A stretch of DNA of 64,000 nucleotides, taken from assembly GCF_032854445.1 (NCBI RefSeq), contig NC_088298.1:10897504-10961503 (forward strand), written 5' to 3'. The notes under the pieces were generated by a model. It had not been told where the DNA came from. It was given only the letters and a program-made list of their open reading frames with translations, and did not search any database. This DNA comes from Liolophura sinensis (Eukaryota > Mollusca > Polyplacophora > Chitonida > Chitonidae). Below are positions 48,701 through 60,700 of the stretch, piece by piece. The first letter of the stretch is position 1. Every line of letters begins with the position of its first letter. A program made the translations under genes and the position numbers.

Positions 48701-51700
48701 AAGAATCCCTTAGCTAAGTGCACTTCACACATGTACATCTTCTGAAAATCTTAGTTAATTCATGCTGACTTGACTAAATGTGATTCATTAAACTGAAGCC
48801 AGAACCTCAAGAAATGCCCATCCAGATCGCTTCTCAATGAAGTCCACAGCTAGCGTACTGTAACTTTTCAACCTTTTTGCATCTTTGCAAGGTGTTTATT
48901 CAAGTATATTATGAGTGTACTGGCCATAAGTGGGAAGGTCTGTGGATGGTTGTGGGTTTCCCCCGGGCTCTGCCCGGTTTCCTCCCACCATAATGCTGGC
49001 CGCCGTCGTGTAAGTGAAATATTCTTGAGTACGGCGTAAAACACCAATGAAATAAATAAAATTATACTTTTGTGAAGCCCTGAAACTGGCTAATCAAAAA
49101 AATATTGTTCTGTCTCCAAATCAAATTCAAAATGTGCATAAGCTACTCTTTCAGATGTGAAAATGTTGAGGAAGTAAGGTACGTACATATGCACAAAGTT
49201 CAAATGCTCCAAGTGAAGTGATACTGAAGATAGAGGAGGTGTAACACAGGTTTAAACCCATGATATGAATATGGTTAAGGAAGGTTACCAATGGTGGTTT
49301 CCAGTACTGGCCTTATTGTCACAACTTACTTTTTTTCATCTGTAAATATCAAAATGAAATGTAGTTAGTGTTGTAATTGCTAAACTCTTCTGATGCTTAC
49401 CTCCAGGACTGAGGGCACGTGTCCTCATCCACGGATACTATTACACGGATATCCACTGGTAATGGATCCAGTAACCACTTCAGGTGCTGCTCACCATTCT
49501 GTACAGTGTAAAATACAATGAAAACATGTCAAACTGTCAGGAACGACACTGGTAAAATGAGAAACTGATTAAAAAAAAAATATAAATGAAGTAAAATAAA
49601 TAAACAATGGGACTGAATGTCTGTGATTTGAGGTTAGTGTTCTGTGGTTTACATTGCAGGACAGATCTGGCTGTTCTAATACATGGGGACCTGTCAAACA
49701 CCTGGCAGTAGGACCTTGATGCCATTTTATTGATGTCAAACTTTTTTTTTGTTTGGTTTCCCAGCTCACCATTCTGACGTCACAATAAATCAGGACAATG
49801 TTACAGTAGACATCACAGAGGTTGCGCCACAATCGCAATTTTTTGATGTAACAATGACACAAGGTCCTGCTTCACACTAGTTCCACCTCATGGGATTAAA
49901 AAATATGCCGCCTTTTTTATTTCTGCTTTCTACTAAAGTATGTGGGGACAAAATCATGAAAAAAAAACACTTGACATTCATAGATTTACAAAGTCAAAAG
50001 CAGCGGAAATTTGATTTCTATTTAGGTTGAGAGGGGGAACATAATATATTTGTTCATATGACTGGACACTTCAAAAGATTTTGCCTTACCTGAAATCTAT
50101 CAATGGAATCCAAGATGAGAATAGCGCCCCCTGGTGTCTTGGAGGAGACTTTCTCCAGCCAGCGAGGGAACTCTTCCATCAACCTGCTGGGGTCACAGGT
50201 CAAGGCTGGTGGAGAGGACACATGCTGCATCAGCTGGTCAAACACGCAACATGAAAACTACATGACCACACTGGACCAATCAGATTATAAACACTGTTCA
50301 CCAATTTAAATGGTGAATCAGAGAGGCTTAGCACTGTCACGTACACGCTCCCCAGCTGGTTTGGTCTCTGTGACATACATGTGTATGCACTGTACACATG
50401 TGATTCCCGTGTTTGTGAAAACAGGTGTCAGATGCCATACACATTAGCACGGACATGAACATCTGGTGAGGTAATCTTAATTTATACTACCATTAATTGT
50501 AATGAAACCATTCTCATACCATTTGTCACTTAGTCAAAACTGAATCAAATTTCAGATTTAAGTATCACTAATAAAGCTGAATTTACTGAAAATCAAAACT
50601 GGCACTGTAGCATATACATCTGAAAATTACGACAGAAACAGCAAAACAGCTTGGTGTGTGAATGCAACTACATGTTCAAATTTTGGATACAATCAAGACA
50701 GCATATGATAACCAAGAACTTCATTTACAGGCGGAGTTCAGGGATTAGAGCAGCCAACCCACATTTACCCCAGAGTCTCAACCAAAAGGAGGAAGGGAAG
50801 GGGGGGGGGGGGGGTGCCTTGGGTGAAGGTAACTATGCCTACCTGAGCTGTTAGTCGCCTCATCATCACTATAGGATCCCCACTGACCGAAAATTCTTGA
50901 CCCACAAAATGATACATCAATAAACCATTGGCATTTCGCTCCTGCTGTAGCTGAATCCTGAAATGAAACAAGGATCCCGTTTATACTTTAATATTTAACT
51001 TTTATGCATGAGGTACCCGTGCAATTCTGTGATTGTGAACCAAAGGTGCACCAGATACTAATGGAAATGCATTCTTTGAGCGGCATTTAGAAGCTTCTAG
51101 GTGGCAATACATTCCAAACTGCTTATGTATAAGTATTTATTTATTTATTGTTGAGAGTCTTTCAGTATAGATTGTGTCATATGATTTGCTAATGGTGTTA
51201 TGTACGCCTACTTATGTACACTTGGGTTTTCACGTCGTACTCAACTATATGATGAGGACTAATTCAGCGTGTGTACGTACACTATGTCATCTTGTGGCAG
51301 GGCGAGTCCATGCTGTCAAAACGCCACTGAAGTATCATGCCGAAGACACCAGACACTGATACCTCATCCAGTCACAACCAGTCCTGTTTCCTTCGACTAA
51401 CCTCTCAGTGCTGAGTGTCAAGCAAGGTAGCAACAAGTGTCATTTTTGAAGTCTTTGGTATGTCCAGAATTAAGTTTGGTTCCAAAACTTATGTGTAACA
51501 TAACAAACTGGTGTCTTTATAAAATATAAAATTACAGCCACATTTTTCTCAGCTTGTTTTTGCAGCCTCACTATGAAATACACTACTGCATACCTACCAT
51601 TGTGCTAACAACAACGACTTGCCAGAGCCGGGAGCCCCTGAGACTAACAATGGAGGTAAAGGTCCTGCTGCAGACACGTGATTGTTCAGACGCTCATAAT

Positions 51701-54700
51701 ACTGCCACAGAAAGAAAAAATCCACACAGGGATACAAGATTTAGGCATATAATCCATATGAAAACATAGAGCAATGATAAACTCAGGGGATTCTTTGGAT
51801 GCAGACTTGGGAGAAATGTTATTAATCCTAAAATTAAATCCAACTACATACAACATTTAAATCAAAGGTTGCTATGAATCATTAACATTTTGCTAAAAAA
51901 TTGCATTATTAACAGGTAATAAATATTACTTTTGGAGCATTATTAACAGGTAACAAATATTACTTTTGGAGCATTATTAACAGGTAATAAATATTACTTT
52001 TGTTGCATTATTAACAGGTAATAAATATTACTTTTGGTGCATTATAAACAGGTAATAAATATTACTTTTGTTGCATTATTAACAGGTAATAAATATTACT
52101 TCTGGAGCTAAAAACTTAATTTTTCAGATAGGATATAATCTGATCTTTCAAACAAACCTCAAACCTCAAAACAATTCATCGCTCAAAATGGAAAACCTTG
52201 GCCATGGGTGAAATTTTAAAGGAGAAGAAAATTTTAAAAATGGCACTGTAGGCAGAAAAGGGCACATTTTTTCTATCTGGTGGTGCCTGCCGCCTAATTT
52301 TGCGATTTTTCCTCGCCATACACGTAAAGACTGAAAACAGCAAAGCTGGCATAAATCCCTGAGTCCATTGCATCCTCCATCATATAACACCCTGTAATTT
52401 ATGCTGGGGGTGTGTTGCCTCTCAGCCAATGGGAGTCGTTAAAACTGCCAGCTTGTTCGTATAAACTCGGAACCTACGTCTAACATTTCGGTTTCCCGAT
52501 CGTCAAGCGGAAAACGAACTCTACTGTTTGCTACCTTCTGGGTACAAGAGTTCTACCAGAAACATACAAACTGCACTTCGACTGTTTCTGACGGAAATTC
52601 TCCTCCTAACACAGAAGATTTCAGGACTAGTTCTTGCAAAATGGAGTCTCCCACAGCGGAATTTGGCACTTAATATGTACCTCCAGTTATCAACTTGAGG
52701 TACATATTAGAACATTTTTTATGGCATGCACATGCGAGGAAATGCATACTCTTTTAAATGGTATTTGTTTGATACTTAAGTTTCCTTCTCCTTTAAGTCA
52801 TTTAAGGTAAATAGTGTCACTGTACGTTCTTTTTACAATTTTCGGTATGTGTATACCAAATTGAATGTACACCATTTCCACACCTTATCAACACCCACCT
52901 TTTCAAACCCAAGTTGGCAGCTTGACTTGACGGCATAACTTAACGCTTCCAACTGTTCGTAATCACAGTGAACATCCCATAATGCACCACCACACAGTTC
53001 CTCGGGATTATCAGACTCGGAATAAGACGAGTAAGAATCAGTTTTGTCCTTCTTCATATCAATACCAAGTTCCTGCAATCAGAAATAAAGAATACTGAGG
53101 CATTACAGGGATATACAGGATATTTGGCAAAAAAAATCAATCCACGCAATTCAAATCAAATTTTTTCTATTATCTTAGACAAATAATCCGCTGTCACAAA
53201 ATATCAGGCTTGTCTGTGCGCATGTGGCCATTCAAAATCAGACAAAAAGGTTCAAAATATACTAAAGTCAGCAGTGTGATGACTGAAAGTTTGATCTGTC
53301 ATAGTGCATATATCTGAAAATCGAATGTAACTGATACATATACATGTATAAAACATCCGGGAAAAAAAAGAACAAAAAGACTCACAATTTTGAGAATTTT
53401 CTCCAGCTCTGTGAACGCCAGTTCAGCGCCCTTGTTTGGAGATGGGTAGCTGTCAATGACCTTGGCACTCCCACTTCCCCGGACTCGACTCTTCAGGTCT
53501 TTGGCCTCACCTTGACTAGGCTTACATCTAATTGTTAAACCATAAAGGATTTCAACACACCATGTTAGAGTAAATCATTCCAACAGCCTCATAACTCAGA
53601 CCCCTTTATTTATTTATTTATTTATTTGACTTTTTATGTGTTTTATGCTGTACTCAACAATATTTCACTCTCAGACCCTTTAAGACCAGTTCTATTTTTG
53701 TTTAGTACCGAAGCATGCACAATCTTGAGTCCACACCAACACATATTTATTCAAAAAGCTATTTCCACCAAGCACTAAACACATCAGAAGCAAAGTTTAG
53801 TCTGTGAAAATGGAAACAGTAATTTTTCTTAAGAACGATGTCAAAATATGTACAGATAGAAAATTTACGGAGTCATTGAATGGCACCATGGTGACATCAT
53901 ATTATTAATGTCGGCGTGTTATATGAACCATATGCTGCACAATTCCCACGACAGTAAAACAATATATGGGACATTTATAATAATGAAGGAATAATCATCT
54001 GTCGATTCTACTAAAGTGTCAGTAACCCTGTTAAAGATCGGGCCCCAGATCAAATCACACGACTAAGTATACCAAAACACTGGCTGTATATATAACATGT
54101 ACAAGGGACCCTGATCTGCTCATTCTGCTGTTGTTAGTGTTAGTAACCCTGTTAAAGATCAGGCCCCCAGATCAAATCACACGACTAAGTATACCAAAAC
54201 ACTGGCTGTATATATAACATGTACAAGGGACCCTCATCTGCTCATTCCGCTAAAGTGTTAGTAACCCTGTTAAAGATCGGGCCCTAGATCAAATCACACG
54301 ATTAAGTATACCAAAACACTGGCACACACAAAGCAAGCACTCTGCTGAGGCTTAAAATCAGGAGAACTGTCCGATTTCTGGAGAAGAGCCATTGGAATAC
54401 ACCATGTTAAAACTGTAGGGATATACAAGTATACACTGAAAATAAGCAGCAGGACAAGAAACAATGTCCTGCACCAAACTGTTTGATAAAGGACAAAACT
54501 TTTTTAATGTGTGTAGCTGGAAGATAGTTGCCATTATGTCCTGCAACAACTGTAGTATTTCCAGGCTTGATGTAACCAGGTCAGTTACGTGTCATACTTA
54601 AATCCTTACCCTTTGTAAGCAGGATCCCTAAAGCAGAAGACAGCGGGCCTTGATCCAGGGTTATCTAAATGACCAGAGGAATACTCCAACCCGGAAAATC

Positions 54701-57700
54701 TGCAAGGGGGGCAAAAATAAAATAAAAAATATCAGTTTATATAATTAGTAATGAAAAGGATGGAAAATGAATAGATAACAGAAAAATGGAACAGCTAAAA
54801 CTTGTTGCTATGATTTATTTAGTTAATTAATTGGTGTTTAAAGAGATACAGAAGCGATTTTGACAGGCTGGTGTGAGAGATAGGCAGGTCAAGGCTATGC
54901 CTTGCCTAAGCTGAATCTTAGGTACGGTACATTTATTCAAGCATGACCAAAGGCTGCAAAATTTAATCCAGGAAATCCAATCTTCAATGTCAGCCAATCA
55001 GCATTGATGATTTATCCCTTTAAGCCATGCTCCAGAATAATTCAGCTATTGTTGAATATGTCAAGCCTACATACCTGTTGGTGTGTTCCCAAGGAAGGCC
55101 AAAAAGATGGTACATTTCTCCACCTGGCGAACTCTTGCAGCAGTTAGGCGATTCATGAACTGGAAGAAACAAGCCTTATGTTTACACAAAACCTAAGAAA
55201 TAATTTCACAGCAAATTAAAACCTATATCTAACTGTATTTTATTTTATATTTGTACTTTCAAACCTGAAAGGATTAATATACATGTTTTATGCTGTACTG
55301 AAGATTGTTTCACTCATACAACAGTGGCCAGCCTTATGATGGGAAGAAACCGGGCAGAGCCTGGAGGAAAACCCACAACCATCTGCAGGTTGCTGCCAGA
55401 CGTTCCCATAAACGACCAGAGATAAAGCCAGCAATATACCTTTTTAATAATGAGCTATCAATCTATGCAATCATCTAAGAACTAATAGCACAGCATGTCC
55501 ATAAACTACAATCACAATCATGTATCTGCTTTAGTCAGATTTGGTCACACACAGGGACTAAGAAGGGCATTAGTTCACTTCAGGGACTGAGAAGGGCATT
55601 AGTTCACTTCAGGGATCGAGAAGGGCATTAGTTCACTTCAGGGACTGAGAGGGGCATTAGTTCACATCCTGGGACTGAGAAGGGCATTAGTTCACTCCGG
55701 GGACTGAGAAGGGCATTAGTTCACTTCAGGGACTGAGAAGGGCATTAGCTCACTTCAGGGACTGAGAAGGGCGTTAGTTCACTCCAGGGACAGAGAAGGG
55801 CATTAGTTCACTCCAGGGACTGACAAGGACATTAGTTCATGCCAGGGGCCAAGAAGGGCATTAGTTCACTCCAGGGACTGAGAAGGGCATTAGCTCACTC
55901 CAGGGACTGAAAAGGGCATTAGTTCACGCCAGGGACTGAGAAGGGCGTTAGTGCACGCCAGGGACTGACAAGGGCATTAGTTAACTCCAGGGACTAGAAG
56001 GGCATTAGTTCACTCCAGGGACTGAGAAGGGCATTAGTTCATTCCAGGGACTGAGAAGGGCATTAGTTCACTCCAGGGACTGATAAGGGCATTAGTTCAC
56101 TCCTGGGGCTAAGAAGGGCATTAGTTCACTCCTGGGACTGAGAGGGGCATTAGTTCACTCCAGGGACTGATAAGGGCATTAGTTCACTCCAGGGGCTAAG
56201 AAGGGCATTAGTTCACTCCAGGGACTGATAAGGGCATTAGTTCACTTCAGGGACCGAGAAGGGCATTAGTTCACTCCTGGGACTGATAAGGGCATTAGTT
56301 CACTCCAGGGGCTAAGAAGGGCATTAGTTCACTCCAGGGACTGATAAGGGCATTAGTTCATTCCAGGGACTGAGAAGCAGTGTTTGTAGTGGGGTCAAAA
56401 AAAAAATCCTACTTTTGTCGAGGTTTGCAATCTGCTTGTCAGATTAGACGAGTAGTACGGCCCGAGCCCATGCGTGACCTCATAACCCTCCTTGGAGTCA
56501 GAAAATGAAAATTTTGCCGCGATTTTAGAGTCCGGGAACATCTGTGCAAACAGAGTCGAGGTGCATGCTGCTGCGTGAGGAGATATACCATGTGCCTCCA
56601 GGTGATGCAAATAAATAATTTCCGCATCTCTCGCCAGCTCTTCAGTGCCCCGGGCCTCTGCATTCTTGGCAGCAGCAGCTGCAAAAGCATGCACAATACT
56701 CCCACGGCATCCCGCAGTCGTCTTCGCCTTCTGATGCTTACCGGTAGCACTATGCTTACTAAGCGCCTTTTCGCCCTCCTTCAAACAAACATTGGACTTG
56801 CAGAATCGGCATGTAACATTAAAATTGTCATTCCTAAGGATCCAATCTCCATTCGGGTCGCTGGTTTCCAATAATTTCTCCGTAAAGTGTAACACCATCT
56901 TGGCAAGACTTTGGAAATGGCGCGATTGTAATCTCGTGGCCTCTCGAGATTTTCCGCGAATTTACGGGTGATCGGTTCCAACAGCTGTACTTACTCCCTC
57001 CGCTGCATTATTTGGACATACAGACTGCGGATGGGGTGTGCTCAATTACTGCAAGGCCGGAACAAGCCTGACTTTGGTACATTGGACGCGGCGGGTGTAT
57101 TTTCAGTAAGTGAACTGTTTAAAGTTTTGGCGACTGACGTGTCTGCTGAACTCGGCCTCGCAAAAATCATCCCTTGAATTTCTCAAAGATTACAGTAAAA
57201 TAAATCTTTCTACATGACAAAATTCTTCTGCACAACAAACGGCAAAATCCGACGAATTTCGGCGAATACGGGTTAAAATTAATGAAAATCCTGCTTTTTC
57301 CGTCAAAACTGTGAAAATCTGACTTTTGTCGGATAATCCGACGCGGTACAAACACTGGAGAAGGGCATTAGTTCACTCCAGGGGCTAAGAAGGGCATTAG
57401 TTCACTTCAGGGACTGATAAGGACATTAGTTCACTCCAGGGGCTAAGAAGGGCATTAGTTCACTCCAGGGACTGATAAGGGCATTAGTTCACTTCAGGGA
57501 CTGAGAAGGGTATTAGTTCACTCCAGGGACTGAGAAGGGCGTTAGTTCACTCCAGGGGCTAAGAAGGGCATTAGTTCACTTCAGGGACTGATAAGGGCAT
57601 TAGTTCACTCCAGGGACTGATAAGGGCATTAGTTCACTCCACGGGCTAAGAAGGGCATTAGTTCACTCCAGGGACTGATAAGGACATTAGTTCACTCCAG

Positions 57701-60700
57701 GGGCTAAGAAGGGCATTAGTTCACTTCAGGGACCGAGAAGGGCATTAGTTCACTCCAGGGACTGATAAGGGCATTAGTTCACTCCAGGGACTGATAAGGA
57801 CATTAGTTCACTCCAGGGGCTAAGAAGGGCATTAGTTCACTCCAGGGACTGATAAGGGCATTAGTTCACTCCAGGGACTGAGAAGGGCGTTAGTTCACTC
57901 CAGGGGCTAAGAAGGGCATTAGTTCACTTCAGGGACTGATAAGGGCATTAGTTCACTCCAGGGACTGATAAGGGCATTAGTTCACTACAGGGGCTAAGAA
58001 GGGCATTAATTCACTGCAGGGACTGATAAGGGCATTAGTTCACTCCAGGGGCTAAGAAGGGCATTAGTTCACTCCTGGGGCTAAGAAGGGCATTAGTTCA
58101 CTTCAGGGACCGAGAAGGGCATTAGTTCACTTCAGGGACCGAGAAGGGCATTAGTTCACTCCAGGGACTGATAAGGACATTAGTTCACTCCAGGGGCTAA
58201 GAAGGGCATTAGTTCACTCCAGGGACTGATAAGGGCATTAGTTCACTCCAGGGACTGAGAAGGGCGTTAGTTCACTCCAGAGGCTAAGAAGGGCATTAGT
58301 TCACTTCAGGGACTGATAAGGGCATTAGTTCACTCCAGGGACTGATAAGGGCATTAGTTCACTCCACGGGCTAAGAATGGCATTAGTTCACTCCAGGGAC
58401 TGATAAGGGCATTAGTTCACTCCAGGGGCTAAGAAGGGCATTAGTTCACTCCTGGAGCTAAGAAGGGCATTAGTTCACTTCAGGGACCGAGAAGGGCATT
58501 AGTTCACTCCAGGGACTGATAAGGGCATTAGTTCACTCCAGGGGCTGAGAAGGGCATTAGTTCACTCCAGGGGCTGAGAGGGGCATTAGCTCACTCCAGG
58601 GACTGAGAAGGGCATTAGTTCACTCCAGGGACTGAGAGGGGCGTTAGTTCACTCCTGGGGCTGAGAAGGGCATTGGTTCACTCTAAAGACTCTAATCCTC
58701 TCTCACCCATATACCCAAATAAAAAGTCTTAGAAATGAAAAAAATTTTGGAGTATGGTATTAAACAGCAGTCACACAAATTAATATTTCGTGAAAAGTAC
58801 ATACATTTACATACATTTACCTGTACATAACAGACTTACTTCAGCATTAATGGAGTGGTGCTCATTAAAGGGCATATGGACAGTTACCAGCGTCCTTCCT
58901 TCACGTTCACAAAGCTGCTCTAACCTCACACAGACACTCTGGGAAGAGTTGGAAAACTCGTTAATAAATTTCAGAAATTAACATATGGTCAACTAAAACG
59001 TCCACAATATGTGAAGAAAACAAAAAATTTTGTTATACCGTAATTGATATGAATGCCATATCACTTAATGAGATCAAAAGTATGAATAATCAATATATTT
59101 ACTGTAATTCTTCAACCTTTTCCCATATTTGCAAGGTGTTTATTCATGCATATCTTGAAGTCATTATTCTGTGTAGTCTGATACAATTATACTTTTTGTG
59201 GGACCCTGAAACTGGTCAACGCAGCCAATGTACATGTAGTTTTGTCTCCAAAATCAAAGTAAAAATGTGCATAAATTGCACTGAAAATTGCTCTTTCATC
59301 TGCAAAAAAGGTTGAATAATTGGGTAGTTAGAGACTCTGATATGTATACGTGGATTTATCAGATATAAAGTGAAAGACAGCACCTGACTAATGTTTATGT
59401 CCACTGAAAGTCTACCATTTAAAGAGTCTTAAACCAGCATTTCTTTTTTTTTAGATTTCTGTCAACCCAGTAAAAGTTTAGTGAAACCTCGCCTTGACAC
59501 AGCTTCAGTACGCCTCTATTATCGAGAGCAAGGTGATGTCATGTTTACTCCAGCTCTCTAACGTCAGTTATTTCCGTATTATAGTCTAAGCAGTAGCCTA
59601 TGACAGATAAAAGTTATGGAATTTGGCAATGAATGCCCAAGTGATAAATATGGTTTTCTTGGAAACTGGACATACTGGAAGAATATTTCTTCTACTTTGG
59701 ACCGAAAAACCAACAAAAATTTGACAAAACTGTTATTCGCGACATAATTTGTGATAAGGTCGTTGAATACTACACGACTTGTAAATGAACTGATTTTACA
59801 CCTGTGGTGATCCGTAAATACTACAGACCTCCCCCACAACAGTTTGTGAAATGGCCCTTCAGCTACACCGAACTCAATGTCAAGATGATGCGTATGCCAT
59901 GGTTTCTGTGTTATCATATGTCACATCATGGAATGAATGGGCAAAGGCTACATCACAGCTTAGGCCACGCAATATGACAGCAACGCGTTTTATCGAATAA
60001 AATTCTCAAGATGGCTGCCTCGACTCACACCAGTCATGTGTGCAGTATTGCCATTTTGTTTCTACTTGTCATTCGGTGAAATCTCATTAAAATAATCAAG
60101 TATAACACTTCTTAGAAAGCTTGAGTATCCTGCTTTCAACTAAAATACATTTCAGCCAGGTGATGCATTTTCCTTTAACAGGGTGAATGTCTTATCAAGA
60201 CTTTTTCGCATTATCTACACTGTCACAGGTCTTAAAAATTCTGATAGAAAACACTCCAATTCAGCAGTTGGAATTTGTTGTGGCATTGCTTCCGTATGAA
60301 TACACCATGCATTCCATGGCCTGCTCACACTTAAAATGTTAAGCATCCGCAGTCAAAGAGAAATAATCCTGTATTATATTCCATTTATTATTTATTTATT
60401 TGATTGGTGTTTTACGCCGTACTCAAGAATATTTCACTTATATTATGGCGGCCAGCATTATGGTGGGAGGAAACCGAGCAGAGCCCGGGGGATACCGACG
60501 ACCATCCGCAGGTTGCTGGAGACCTTCTCACTTACGGTCGGAGAGGAAGCCGGCATGAGCTGGACTTGAACTCACAGCGACTGCATTGGTGAGAGGCTCC
60601 TGGGTCATTATGCTGCGCTAGCGCACTAACCAACTAAGCCACAGAGCCCCCGTATTGTGTTCAAATGATACACAGCTTAAATACTGTTTTATTTACAGTT

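Larger units (their letters stand above)
55553..58690. repeat. 29-bp minisatellite, about 74 copies, split by a transposon
   Basis: Unit GGGCATTAGTTCACTCCAGG plus GACTGAGAA, with variants GGCTAAGAA and GACTGATAA. The array spans 55553-56377 and 57358-58690 in the NPHP3 intron between exons 55075-55133 and 58840-58938. Confidence 0.95.

Noticed and set aside
53344-53538. Plus-strand 64-codon frame
   Set aside because: It is the antisense shadow of NPHP3 exon 53386-53515.
55075-55159. Longer form of the NPHP3 exon starting at 55159
   Set aside because: The acceptor TTCCAG there looks good, but its phase does not match the preceding exon's phase-0 end at 58840; the start at 55133 keeps frame. 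RNA data would settle it.
55553-58690. Regularly spaced repeats as a CRISPR-like array
   Set aside because: There are no unique spacers; units follow each other directly, and the locus is a eukaryotic intron.
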